From an uncultured Eubacteriales bacterium (GTDB lineage Bacteria > Bacillota > Clostridia > Christensenellales > CAG-138), in assembly GCA_902798825.1 (NCBI GenBank), contig CADBYI010000006.1:1-49714 (forward strand): a stretch of DNA of 49,714 nucleotides, in the 5' to 3' direction. The notes beneath the pieces are model-generated. The model did no database searches, had not been told where the DNA came from, and saw only the letters and a program-made list of their open reading frames with translations. Of this stretch, positions 25,640 through 34,048 are shown one piece after another. The first letter of the stretch is position 1. Each line of letters begins with the position of its first letter. The translations under genes and the position numbers were made by a program.

Positions 25640-26392
25640 TTACTTCACCAAGAGGCCCACGACCACCGCCGCGGCCATGCCCACGATCATGCTGCCCGCC
25701 ACGGAGAAGCTCTCCACCCAGGCCTTTTTCTTCCTTTCGGCCAGATACACGAACATAGCCATGACCAGGGCGCTGACCGCCGCCACGACCAGGGGCGTCC
25801 AGTCGCCGGTGAAGGTGAAGAAGCCGTTCCCCGAGACGAAACCGCCGATATAGCTGCCCAAATAGGCGGAGACCAGACCGATGAACATGGCCGTCATGGC
25901 CAGATCGCCGAAGCCGCCGCCGGCCTTCTCCCGGCTGACGGTGAGCTTTTGGGTGTATTTCTTGTTGAAGAAGACGGACAGGACCATGCCCCACATGATG
26001 CAGACGCTCATGAGCAGGGCGATGGTAGCGAAGCTCCCGGCGGTCATCTCCGCGGCGGAGAGCTTCGTCATACCCACCTGCTCGGCAGCCGCCTGGGCCA
26101 CCTGGGTCTCATAGTGGAGGGCGCCGATGACACTCAGCCGCAGCCAGGGCCAGGGGATGCCCAGGCTCCCCGACAGGGCGATGACCCCCAAAAGGATCCC
26201 CACGCTGGGCAGCAGGGAGAAGGTGGCGCTGGCGGTTATGGCCCGCTTCATTTTCGTCCTGTCCATGCCCAGGGCCACCCCCGCCCGCCAGGCGCGGACC
26301 AGGAAGACGACGCACAGGATGGCCACGAAGGCGATGATCCCGCCGCAGATGAGATAGATGGGCGGGGCGTTGAGCTGGGTGAGAATGGTCAT
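25640..26392 (-). CDS. DUF5058 family membrane protein
   Basis: A 250-residue integral membrane protein with about six hydrophobic segments. The N-terminal half (ALGMDRTKMKRAI, then ATFSLLPSVGILLGVIALSG and SVIGALHYE) matches my recollection of DUF5058. No function is established. CAGGAGATC lies about 9 nt before the ATG. It is followed closely by the second membrane protein and M20 peptidase. Confidence 0.75.
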   Translation of the reverse strand: MTILTQLNAPPIYLICGGIIAFVAILCVVFLVRAWRAGVALGMDRTKMKRAITASATFSLLPSVGILLGVIALSGSLGIPWPWLRLSVIGALHYETQVAQAAAEQVGMTKLSAAEMTAGSFATIALLMSVCIMWGMVLSVFFNKKYTQKLTVSREKAGGGFGDLAMTAMFIGLVSAYLGSYIGGFVSGNGFFTFTGDWTPLVVAAVSALVMAMFVYLAERKKKAWVESFSVAGSMIVGMAAAVVVGLLVK

Positions 26393-26411
26393 GGGGGGAG
26401 ATCTCCTGTTT

Positions 26412-26555
26412 GGTTTTTTGCGACTTTTTCTTTTCGGGGGAAAAGAAAAAGTCGCCCAAAAAGAAAAGCCAGAAAGGGTTAGATTATATAGAGACGAAAG
26501 CTATTTGCCTTTCTTGAAAGTTCTTTTGGTTCTTTTCTTACAAGAAAAGAACCAG
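26412..26555 (-). repeat. T-rich hairpin repeat, copy 2
   Basis: Inverted relative to 12250-12412. Minus strand order: GGTTCTTTTCTT/AAGAAAAGAACC hairpin, AAAGAACTTTCAAGAAA, TTTCTTTTTGGGCGACTTTTTC and the palindrome GCGACTTTTTCTTTTC / GAAAAGAAAAAGTCGC. It separates the racemase from DUF5058 inside a probable operon. Confidence 0.7.
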
Positions 26556-26563
26556 GCTTCCAT

Positions 26564-27265
26564 TCATTCCTTAACCATCCCGCCGGCCTCCACCACGGCC
26601 GCCCTCGCCAGCAGAAGCGTGGGGTCGATGAAGGGCACCCGTCCGCCGCCCTGAAAGACCAGCGGCAGCTCCGTGCAGGCCAGCAAGAAGGCCTGGGCCC
26701 CCTGCTCCTCCAGGGCCACGATCTCAGGATAGAGCCGCTCCGGGTGGGGGATGCGGCCCGCCTTGACCTCGTCATAGATGAGGTACATGAGATTGTCGAT
26801 GCCCACCTTGGAGGGGTGCAGCAGCCGAATGCCCAGCTTCTCGAAGTAGGGCTCGTAGATCTGGGCCCGGACGGTGCCCGCCGTGGACAGCAGGGCCACG
26901 CAGGAGAAGCCCCGCTCCGCGCAGTATCGGGCGCTGATCTCGGGCATGTTCAGCACGGGCACGTCCACCGCCGCCTGCACGCCGGGGTGGAAATAGTGGG
27001 CCGTGTTGCAGGGGATGATGAGCACATCCGCCCCCTGGGCCACCAGCCGTTTCGCGCTCTCCACCATGGGAGCGAGGGGCGCGTCGCTCCCCTGTAGGAT
27101 GCAGGCGGTCCGATCCGGTATGTCCGTGTTGCTGTCGATGAGCACGTGCATATGCTCCTGATCGGAGGCCGCCACGGTGCTTTCGATGATCTTGGTGAAC
27201 AAATCCGCCGTGGCCATGGGGCCCATGCCCCCGATGATGCCGATGACTTTTCTGCCGTGAATCAT
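26564..27265 (-). CDS. Aspartate/glutamate racemase family protein
   Basis: A cofactor-independent two-cysteine racemase-type enzyme. The 233-residue product starts with GIIGGMGPMATADLF, the usual start of aspartate racemases, and has the two catalytic cysteine motifs IPCNTAHYF and ACTELPL. Start taken at 27265, where GGGAGAGG precedes the ATG; the frame upstream only reads through an alanine-rich antisense of the TPM gene. D-Asp or D-Glu production is likely, but other substrates of the family are possible. Confidence 0.88.
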   Translation of the reverse strand: MIHGRKVIGIIGGMGPMATADLFTKIIESTVAASDQEHMHVLIDSNTDIPDRTACILQGSDAPLAPMVESAKRLVAQGADVLIIPCNTAHYFHPGVQAAVDVPVLNMPEISARYCAERGFSCVALLSTAGTVRAQIYEPYFEKLGIRLLHPSKVGIDNLMYLIYDEVKAGRIPHPERLYPEIVALEEQGAQAFLLACTELPLVFQGGGRVPFIDPTLLLARAAVVEAGGMVKE

Positions 27266-27296
27266 GGTTCCTCTCCCTAAATATGCTGTCTTGCCA

Positions 27297-28094
27297 TTAG
27301 AATCGGTGTCCGCCGCCGCCCCCGGAGAAGCCGCCGCCGCTGCTGCCGCCGCCGGAGAAACCGCCGCCGCCCCTGCTGCCGCCGGAGCTCTCCACATGCT
27401 TGGTCCTGCGCTGGTCCAGCATGGTCAGCGCCACCGCCGCCACGGCCCCGGCCTTCACGGCGGCGCCGGTGGCGTTCACGGCCACCTGCACGTTCAGAGC
27501 GTTCTCCGGGGTCACCTTCTTGCGCCGCTGAAGGCTCACCAGGGCGAAGTTACCCAGCAGGGCCAGGCAAATGGCCAAAAAGGCGTTGGTCACGTACCGG
27601 AAGGGCGCGGCCACCCGCTGCCCCTCCAGGAGCCGGGTCACCTGCTCAAAGGCCTTGGAGGCGCAGGACAGGTAATCGCCCTTGGAGGCGTAGGTATAGA
27701 TGTTGTCGGTGATCTCGTTGCAGCGGGTCCGGTTGACGGTCTTATACACCGCCCCGTCCGCAATGAGCTGGATATACCGGTTGTCCATGTCGATGAGCAG
27801 CAGCGCCCCGGACACGTCCCCGAAGTACTCCATGAACTTGTTCTCCGCCAGCCGTTCCGCGGAGGTGTAGTTTTCGCTGACGGACACGAAGGCCGCGTTG
27901 CCGTAGGGCAGCACCTTCTCCATGACCTCCCGGAGGGTCCCTTCCTCCGCCTCGGAAAGCAGCTCCGCCTGATCCTCGATGACCACCCGATAGGGGCTCT
28001 CCCCGGCCTCCTCCGCCAGGGCGGAAAGGGGCAGGACCGCGAGCAGCGCCACAAGGCACAGTAGCGCCGAAAGAAACCGTTTACGAGCGAGCAT
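27297..28094 (-). CDS. TPM-domain protein with Gly-rich tail
   Basis: An exported protein of 265 residues: signal peptide (about 1-27, ending ALA), a TPM/DUF477-type domain (YRVVIEDQAELLSEAEEGTL, then FMEYFGDVSGALLLIDMDNRYIQL), one membrane segment (about 170-190) and a C-terminal run of GGSSGGGFSGGGG. This layout is that of YgcG-like membrane proteins. The ATG at 28094 overlaps the upstream zinc-ribbon gene by 14 nt. Function unknown; TPM proteins often accompany membrane quality-control or photosystem-repair-like proteins. Confidence 0.85.
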   Translation of the reverse strand: MLARKRFLSALLCLVALLAVLPLSALAEEAGESPYRVVIEDQAELLSEAEEGTLREVMEKVLPYGNAAFVSVSENYTSAERLAENKFMEYFGDVSGALLLIDMDNRYIQLIADGAVYKTVNRTRCNEITDNIYTYASKGDYLSCASKAFEQVTRLLEGQRVAAPFRYVTNAFLAICLALLGNFALVSLQRRKKVTPENALNVQVAVNATGAAVKAGAVAAVALTMLDQRRTKHVESSGGSRGGGGFSGGGSSGGGFSGGGGGHRF

Positions 28095-29655
28095 TGTTGG
28101 CGCCCTCCCTCCTGAAGAAATTGGGCACGGGCCGGGTGACCAGATCGTTGTACCGGCCGATGGTGAACAGGGCGTTGAGCAGGATGCCCAGCAGGCACCC
28201 GCAGGCCAGGCCGTAATACCAGGCGTCGTTGGGGAACACCTCCGGCCGAATGCCCACATAGACGCCCAGGGCCAAAACCACCAGGGCCGCCACCGTGGGC
28301 AGGAAGCCGGTTTTGTTCCGCATGCCCGCGGCGTTGCGGATAAGCTTCACGGTGAGCACGATCTGGCAGATAAGGGCCAGCAGGAAGGTGGGCCCCACGG
28401 TGCCGTCGCTTCCGGTGGTGGTGCCGAAGGCAAGGAGGATCATGAGCCCGTAGACCACCCATACCAGCGAGGCCCCCAGGCAGGAGACGGCCTTCCCCTT
28501 GGGCTTGGCCTTCTTGCCGCCCTCGATGCCGTAATCATAGACGTGCTGCTCCTGGAGCCGGATGTGCCGCAGCTCCCCGTTGAGTATCCGGCCGGACAGC
28601 ACCAGCAGTACCGCGCACAGGGCGGCCATGGTCATGGGCTGCAGAAAGGCGGGCAGGAGGCTGAGCACCAGGAACAGGACCAGCGCCCCTATCCCGGAGA
28701 AGAGGAAAAACTGCTTCATGTCCACCGGCAAATCCATGGTGATCTTTCCGGACTGGCCGTTCATGACGGAGTAGGCCACCCGATCCTTCCGCCGCCAGGT
28801 GAGGAACCACACGGGGAACAGGGACACCCGCTCCCCCGTGACCTTGGCGCCGATGGTCTCCCGCCGCTTCTCCTTGGACAGGGGGACGGACACGGTGACC
28901 TTTCCCGCCTTCTTGTTGATGTTCTCAAAGACCTTGTCCGTGGCCTGCTCCGCGGCCAGGCCCTTGTACACCTCCGGGGAGGCGGTCACCTTGTCCGCAT
29001 AGAACCCGGCCAGGTACGCCTCGTCGAAGGCCCGGGACCCGTTCTGGTCGAAGGGGGCGATCTGGGCGGCCAGAGTATCGTCGAAGGCGGAAGAGGCGTC
29101 GTATACGGCCCCCTCCACCTGTCCGCCGATCTGGGCCTTCACGTCGTAGGTCTCGTGGTAATCGTACTTGCCCTGGGTGTAGGTCCGGGTGCCCTTGAAG
29201 GTCAGCTCCTTGGGCGGGATCTCCACGTCGATGTTCCAATAGGGCAGATACACCCCCCGGAACCCCTCCAAAAAGGAGGCGTCCTTCAGCTCCTTGGGCA
29301 CGTAGAGCACCTTCTTCACCGCCTTCTCGTAGGCGGCGATGGCCTCCGCCTTGGTCTTGATGAAGGGGATGATCCGCTTGGGCCGGATGGTCTCGGTCTG
29401 CTTCTGCTGGAGCATGGCCTCGCCGCCGCAGTAGGAGCAATAGGCCACGGTCTGCTCCTCCGGGGCGGTCAGCTCCGCGCCGCAGTTTTTGCAGCGATAG
29501 CTGCTGACGCTGTAGTTGTCGTTCACATATTCGGCGGCGTTGTTCTGCCGGTACTCATGGACGGTGCAGGCGGTGTCGCAGTAGGCGCAGACCAGCTTCC
29601 GCTTTTCCACGTCAAAGACCATTCCCCCGCCGCAGTTGGGACACTTTATACCCAA
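28081..29655 (-). CDS. Zinc-ribbon membrane protein
   Basis: A 524-residue protein beginning with two zinc ribbons (CPNCGGG...CAYCDT and CKNCGAE...CSYCGGE). A long beta-rich domain follows (YLPYWNIDVEI, TYTQGKYDYHETYDV), then about five membrane segments in the C-terminal 200 residues. It begins with a TTG codon, supported by a GAGGT site 9 nt upstream. It pairs with the TPM protein by a 14-nt overlap, a pairing that recurs in Firmicutes. Probable first gene of the operon running down to the M20 peptidase. Confidence 0.8.
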   Translation of the reverse strand: MGIKCPNCGGGMVFDVEKRKLVCAYCDTACTVHEYRQNNAAEYVNDNYSVSSYRCKNCGAELTAPEEQTVAYCSYCGGEAMLQQKQTETIRPKRIIPFIKTKAEAIAAYEKAVKKVLYVPKELKDASFLEGFRGVYLPYWNIDVEIPPKELTFKGTRTYTQGKYDYHETYDVKAQIGGQVEGAVYDASSAFDDTLAAQIAPFDQNGSRAFDEAYLAGFYADKVTASPEVYKGLAAEQATDKVFENINKKAGKVTVSVPLSKEKRRETIGAKVTGERVSLFPVWFLTWRRKDRVAYSVMNGQSGKITMDLPVDMKQFFLFSGIGALVLFLVLSLLPAFLQPMTMAALCAVLLVLSGRILNGELRHIRLQEQHVYDYGIEGGKKAKPKGKAVSCLGASLVWVVYGLMILLAFGTTTGSDGTVGPTFLLALICQIVLTVKLIRNAAGMRNKTGFLPTVAALVVLALGVYVGIRPEVFPNDAWYYGLACGCLLGILLNALFTIGRYNDLVTRPVPNFFRREGANNARS

Positions 29656-29694
29656 AGGGAGCTACCTCGCTTTCTTCCCAGTATAGATAATAAA

Positions 29695-29723
29695 AGAATA
29701 CCACGCCGGGGAGAGGGCGTCAA
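29695..29723 (-). promoter_or_regulatory. Promoter of the zinc-ribbon/TPM/M20 operon
   Basis: Minus strand: TTGACG (29723-29718), 17-nt spacer, TATTCT (29700-29695). A second -10-like TATACT is at 29685-29680. Confidence 0.6.
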
Positions 29724-29756
29724 CAATAACCGGGGCGGGAGAACCCGTCCCGGTTT

Positions 29757-29852
29757 GCGATACGCTGCTTCGCAGCTCGATATGTTTCCATGTGCCATGG
29801 AAACTCGATAGCGTCGATTCGATATGATATACAGCCCGCAGGGCTGTATATC
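29757..29852. repeat. ORF-less hairpin array related to the four-helix-bundle element
   Basis: Hairpins GCTGC-TTC-GCAGC, GTTTCCATG-TGC-CATGGAAAC and ATACAGCCC-GCA-GGGCTGTAT are separated by TCGATAT/CGATA, with GCGATAC at the left end and inverted ATATCGC at the right end. This mirrors the inverted ends around 6211-6555 but without a gene. Confidence 0.7.
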
Positions 29853-29882
29853 GCTCGCCTATGCCTCCGGCATCCCCCCCGG

Positions 29883-29998
29883 TGTCATCCTGAACCGAAG
29901 GTGAAGGATCTCGGAACGTACAAGCACATGGCCCGTGAAAGGGGTTCATGCAGGCAAAATGCGTTCAGAGGTCCTTCGGCTTGCGCCTCAGGATGACA
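29883..29998. repeat. Inverted-repeat element with TGTCATCC ends, copy 2
   Basis: About 116 bp from TGTCATCCTGA to TCAGGATGACA, with inner GAAGGATCT and AGGTCCTTC. Same family as 23289-23447. Confidence 0.75.
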
Positions 29999-30026
29999 AG
30001 TTTTTTCCCAAGAGCAAGGAAAAAAC

Positions 30027-30193
30027 GGGAGGGGCAAGCCCCTCCCCTACGGTTTGGTCGATTGTGCCGTTGTAGGGGACGGGCTTGCCCGTCCCGTCGG
30101 TTTGGTCGGTTGTGCCGCTGTAGGGGACGGGCTTGCCCGTCCCGTCGGTTTGGTCGATTGTGCCGTTGTAGGGGACGGGCTTGCCCGTCCCGC
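30027..30193. repeat. 48-bp GC-rich palindromic tandem repeats
   Basis: One variant unit (GGGAGGGGCAAGCCCCTCCC) and three copies of a 48-bp unit starting at 30072, 30120 and 30168. Each contains GGGACGGGC-TT-GCCCGTCCC and a conserved linker with GGTTTGGTCG. A shorter version with the same flank is at 34248-34325. Confidence 0.85.
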
Positions 30194-30208
30194 TATGCCG
30201 CAGCTCGC

Positions 30209-31123
30209 CTACGGTTCCGCCGTAGGCGCAGCCATCAGGTAGATGGTGGCGTCGTCCAAGGTCAGGCGGAGGAAGCCGTCCTGCTGGAGCCCGAGGGTGA
30301 CGCCCTCCTCCGGCAGGGTCAGGCCGCCGCCGTCGGGGGTGAAGACCCGGATCACGTTGCCGAAGCGCCGGCCGCCCAGGGCCACGTTGGTGCCCTCGAT
30401 ATAGACGAAGGCGTCCTCCTCGGCGGCCTCTGCCAGCATGGTCCCTGCGGTTTCACCGCTGCCCACGGCCACGAACTGGGCCCGCCAGAGGCCGTCGAAG
30501 GCGCCTTCAGGGGCGTCGGCGATCAGGTCGGCTGGCACATAGGTCAGGGGCTGCTCCCTGGTAAAGAGTAGGCCCAGGGCGTCCATGCGGAGGGCGTTGT
30601 CCAGGACCAGCAGGCCGCCCTCCTGGTCCCCGTCCAACAGGATCATGCCGTTCTGCTCCTCCCATTGGCCGGCCTGGGGGTCCGCGCCCGGGGCGGACAG
30701 GGTGTAGCCGTCCTCCCGGAGGGACAGGGTGATCATGAGGCCCGCCTGGTCCGCGAACCAGTCGCCCAGGACCCGCTGGCTCAGGGGCAGGTATTCCTCG
30801 GGCAGGGGCTCATACGCGGGCTCCTCCGGCTTGGGGGGGCGCGTCGGCTCCGCAGTTGGTTCGGGGGTGGGCTCCACGGTAGGTTCGGCGGTTGGCTCAG
30901 GGGTGGGTTCAGGTGTAGCTTCGTTCAGAGGTCCTTCGCTGGCGCTCAGGATGACATCGGAAGCGGAAGCTTCAGGCGCGGGGGCGTCCGTGGCCATCGG
31001 TTCCGGCTCCTCGGTTACCACGGAAACGTCTTTTGGGGCGGCGGTCTCCTGGGGCGTCGGGGAGGCGCAGGCCGCCGAGAGCAGCAGCAGGGCCGCCAGC
31101 AGGATCATACACAGCTTTTTCAT
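30209..31123 (-). CDS. Lipoprotein with Pro/Thr linker, carrying repeat-derived sequence
   Basis: A 304-residue surface lipoprotein. The signal ends in SAAC (lipidated Cys19). Residues about 20-110 are a Pro/Glu/Thr linker (TPEPTPEPTAEPT repeats), followed by a beta-rich domain that contains GQWEEQNGMILLDGDQ and ends LTLDDATIYLM. It resembles small lipocalin-like or META-type extracytoplasmic domains but I cannot name it. Residues 56-68 (DVILSASEGPLNE) are the translation of half a TGTCATCC repeat element. The last codons and the TAG stop lie in a palindrome at the border of the 48-bp repeat array. AAAGGAG precedes the ATG. Downstream partner of the 951-residue protein. Confidence 0.8.
   Translation of the reverse strand: MKKLCMILLAALLLLSAACASPTPQETAAPKDVSVVTEEPEPMATDAPAPEASASDVILSASEGPLNEATPEPTPEPTAEPTVEPTPEPTAEPTRPPKPEEPAYEPLPEEYLPLSQRVLGDWFADQAGLMITLSLREDGYTLSAPGADPQAGQWEEQNGMILLDGDQEGGLLVLDNALRMDALGLLFTREQPLTYVPADLIADAPEGAFDGLWRAQFVAVGSGETAGTMLAEAAEEDAFVYIEGTNVALGGRRFGNVIRVFTPDGGGLTLPEEGVTLGLQQDGFLRLTLDDATIYLMAAPTAEP
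30923..30956 (-). repeat. Half of a TGTCATCC element inside a lipoprotein gene
   Basis: Nearly identical to 29963-29998 (CGTTCAGAGGTCCTTCG ... CTCAGGATGACA). It stays in frame and encodes residues 56-68 of the lipoprotein linker. Confidence 0.8.
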
Positions 31124-31175
31124 ATCAATACTCCTTTCGGATCACGGTTCAAGTTCAAGTTTCCCCAGCTCAATC

Positions 31176-34031
31176 TCAACCAGAATAGCCTGTCAGATTA
31201 ACTCTGGTGCTCCTGCCGTCAGCATCTGTTATGATAGCATATACTTTTATGTAATCCATATAACTCTTCCATTCGCCATTTTCTTTAATAAATATCTGTT
31301 GGTTAGGAGGAAATGTAAAATAGAACCCCTGTACTTCTTCAGCCGTTTTGTCGGCATAGGTCTTATATAGCACCGTCCTTTCGTCGATGATACGTCCGTC
31401 CTCCGACCACACATCTATAACTTCATACACCTTTATCGTGTATGGGGCAGATCCTCCCTTGATTGTGAGGTTGGCTTCCATATCACCAACTCGTCCCCCA
31501 TCTCTGATCATGTTTACATCCGCGCTGGCTGTAACCTTCTCTGCCACGGTCACCGTCTTGGTGTAGGTGTACTCCTTGGAGATCACGTCGATGACCTTGC
31601 AGCGATATTCGCCCAGCAGCGAATGGCTCATGGTTTTGCCGCTCCCGGCATAGCTCCAGTAGCCGTCCGGACTATGCCGTTCCCAAAGGTAGCTAAGGCA
31701 GCTTTCGTCCCCGTTGCCGGAGGCGGCCTCGCAGGAGAGAGAGAAGCTGAAATGGCCCTTCTCGTCGGGGGTCAGGGTGAGGCCGGAGGGCTGCTTGATG
31801 ATGCGGGGCTTCGAGCCGTTGTAGAGCACGAACATGTTCTTGCTGTGGATGGAATCGCCAGTGGCGTCCGTCACGAGGCAGGCATATTTGCCGGGTTGTT
31901 TGGCTATGCAGGTGTCCGTGTCGGACGCCTTGGTGTACCAGGGGGTATCCCCTCTATATTGCATCCACTTATAGGTATAGGGCTCCTTGCCGCCCTCCAC
32001 CTCCACATACAGGGTGAAGGTGTCGGTGGCGGTATACAGCGCGCCCGCGTTGCTCTGCTTTGTAAAGCGGAATACGGCGTCCTCGAAGGTGACGGTGTCG
32101 GAGTCCACCATGCGGCCCTGGCTGTCCTCGATGTGATAATAGTATTCGCCGGGGTCCCAAATGCAGACGGGGCAGGAATCATCATCATCTGTTTCTGTCA
32201 GGTATTCCTTCCCGTTTTGATACAGAATGTACGTATACGGCATTTCGCCATCCGCAACAACCACGTTAATCCTCGTGTAGCTGCCCTTGGGAATGGTGCC
32301 GCCCACGGGCTGCTCCACAATGGTGAGCTTGGGGGCGGTGAGGTGGCTGGTAGCGGTGATGACCTCGCCCATGGCATCCACGGCGTGAACGGTGTAGTCG
32401 CCCAAGGTGGTGATATGGACCACGGAGCCATAGTTTTCGTTCATGTCGCCCTCCTGGGACTCGTGGGCTTCGCCGTCCTTGTCCCACCAGATCTCATAGG
32501 GCTGGACGCCTCCTTTGAATTCGGCCATCAGGATGCCCGATCCTTCCCCTTCCGGAACATGCTCCGCGTCCCCGGTGAAATACACCAGGGTGAAGGGCTC
32601 GGTGTCATAGACGGTGGCCACATAGGAGTGCGCCTCCTCGCCGGTGACGTCGTCCGTGGCGATGCACATATAGTCGCCGATCTCGGTCACGTCGATGGAG
32701 GAACCCACGTCGATCTCGTTGTCCTGATTGTCGATCCAGCGGTAGGAATAGCTTCCGGAGCCGTCCTCCGCCAGGCAGGAGAGGGTGGCTTTGCCGGTGG
32801 GCTGCAGATTGGCGTTGTCGGGTTGCTTGGCAATGCCCAGCTTATAGCTAACGATGGCCGTCTCTGACTGGGCGGTGTTGCCGGCAGAGTCGGTGACCAC
32901 GCACCAGTACCGCATGTTGCCGTCGTAGGCTTCAAAGTCCGGCTCGGTCTGCTTTCCGGAGGTATGAAGAAACGTCCAGCTGATAATGTTTCCTATGTTC
33001 GAGTTGTAGGTGGGTCTGTATTTCCACTCATAGGTATAGTCCCCCGTGCCGCCGGTGGCCGCCACATGGAGGGTGAGGCTGTCGCCGCCGTGACGGGTGA
33101 CGGCACCATCCTGGGGATGCTCCGTGATGGTAAGGGGCGTCAGGTCATGGGTGGACGCTTCGAAGGTGGCAAAGTCGGGGATCGAGCCGGTGAAGGTGGC
33201 AAAGAGCCAGGGGGCCGGGTCGATCTCCTCCGTGCGGGTGTGGCCGGGGTCATTTTTACAGGTGAAGGTCCTGACGCCGGGGGTGAAGCCGCTGGGCTCC
33301 CTGGTGACCTGGCCCTCATCCCAGCTGTGGCCCGTGGCGGGCAGGGCCTGCTGGGCCTTCAGCACCGCGCCGCAGCGGGAGCAAACCTCCCCCTCGGTGA
33401 GGCCGTCCGCCTCGCAGGTCGGGGCCGTACCGGGGATGGCCGCGGGGGCATGGCCCAGGGCGTCGGTGGGGCGGGTCTCCTCCGCGCCGCAGGACAGACA
33501 GGAGCGAATCTCCGTCCCGCCCTCCGTACAGGTGGCCTCCGTCAAAAGGGCCCAATCGGACCAGCTGTGCCCCGTGGCCGGGATGGCCTCCTGGGGGGTC
33601 AGGATCTCGTTGCAAATCTCGCACACCGTCCCCTCGGTGAGGCCGGGATCGACGCAGGTGGGGTCCTCAGCCGGCAGGATCGCGGGCGTATGGCCCGTGG
33701 GGCGGATGGCCGAGGTCTTTTTCTCCCCGCAGCGGGAGCAGGTATAGGTCCTGACGCCGTACTCCGTGCAGGTGGGCTGGGTGGTGATCTTGCCGGAGTC
33801 GAAGCTGTGGCCCAGGGCGGGATAGGTCTCCGTATAGGTCTGGCCGCAGAGGGAGCATTTCCAGGTCTTGCTGCCGGGCTCCGTGCAGGTGGCCTTCTTC
33901 TCGGAGGTGACGGACCAGGAATGCAGGTGGGTGTCCCCCTTGGGCGGGTCGGCATGGGCCGCGCCGGGCAGCAGCAGCGCCACCAACAGCGCCAACAGCA
34001 GCAGGGACAGGGTGCGTTTACCGTTTCTCAT
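31176..34031 (-). CDS. Large secreted protein with Cys-pair repeats and Ig-like domains
   Basis: A 951-residue exported protein. Signal peptide about 1-27 (LLLPGAAHA). Residues about 35-275 hold five repeats of about 45 residues with the pattern HSW...ATCTE.G...C..CG......GH, each with a CxxC knuckle that could bind metal or form a disulfide. Residues about 300-950 form a chain of beta-sandwich (Ig/PKD-like) units with recurring GSYSYRW, GDYTYEW and EPYTYKW strands. There is no sortase motif, membrane segment or SLH domain at the C-terminus, so it is probably released or held by partners such as the lipoprotein downstream. AAAGGAGGT lies before the ATG. An intrinsic terminator stands only 26 nt upstream of the start, suggesting attenuation. 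Confidence 0.8.
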   Translation of the reverse strand: MRNGKRTLSLLLLALLVALLLPGAAHADPPKGDTHLHSWSVTSEKKATCTEPGSKTWKCSLCGQTYTETYPALGHSFDSGKITTQPTCTEYGVRTYTCSRCGEKKTSAIRPTGHTPAILPAEDPTCVDPGLTEGTVCEICNEILTPQEAIPATGHSWSDWALLTEATCTEGGTEIRSCLSCGAEETRPTDALGHAPAAIPGTAPTCEADGLTEGEVCSRCGAVLKAQQALPATGHSWDEGQVTREPSGFTPGVRTFTCKNDPGHTRTEEIDPAPWLFATFTGSIPDFATFEASTHDLTPLTITEHPQDGAVTRHGGDSLTLHVAATGGTGDYTYEWKYRPTYNSNIGNIISWTFLHTSGKQTEPDFEAYDGNMRYWCVVTDSAGNTAQSETAIVSYKLGIAKQPDNANLQPTGKATLSCLAEDGSGSYSYRWIDNQDNEIDVGSSIDVTEIGDYMCIATDDVTGEEAHSYVATVYDTEPFTLVYFTGDAEHVPEGEGSGILMAEFKGGVQPYEIWWDKDGEAHESQEGDMNENYGSVVHITTLGDYTVHAVDAMGEVITATSHLTAPKLTIVEQPVGGTIPKGSYTRINVVVADGEMPYTYILYQNGKEYLTETDDDDSCPVCIWDPGEYYYHIEDSQGRMVDSDTVTFEDAVFRFTKQSNAGALYTATDTFTLYVEVEGGKEPYTYKWMQYRGDTPWYTKASDTDTCIAKQPGKYACLVTDATGDSIHSKNMFVLYNGSKPRIIKQPSGLTLTPDEKGHFSFSLSCEAASGNGDESCLSYLWERHSPDGYWSYAGSGKTMSHSLLGEYRCKVIDVISKEYTYTKTVTVAEKVTASADVNMIRDGGRVGDMEANLTIKGGSAPYTIKVYEVIDVWSEDGRIIDERTVLYKTYADKTAEEVQGFYFTFPPNQQIFIKENGEWKSYMDYIKVYAIITDADGRSTRVNLTGYSG

Positions 34032-34048
34032 ATGGACCTCCTTTGTTG

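Noticed and set aside
27266..27397. Longer racemase with an Ala-rich N-terminal extension
   Set aside because: The extension is the opposite-strand reading of the Gly-rich TPM tail, and the ATG at 27265 has its own ribosome site and a perfect family start.
30027..30193. 48-bp direct repeats as a CRISPR array
   Set aside because: The repeats are contiguous with no unique spacers, are themselves palindromic, and no cas gene is present.
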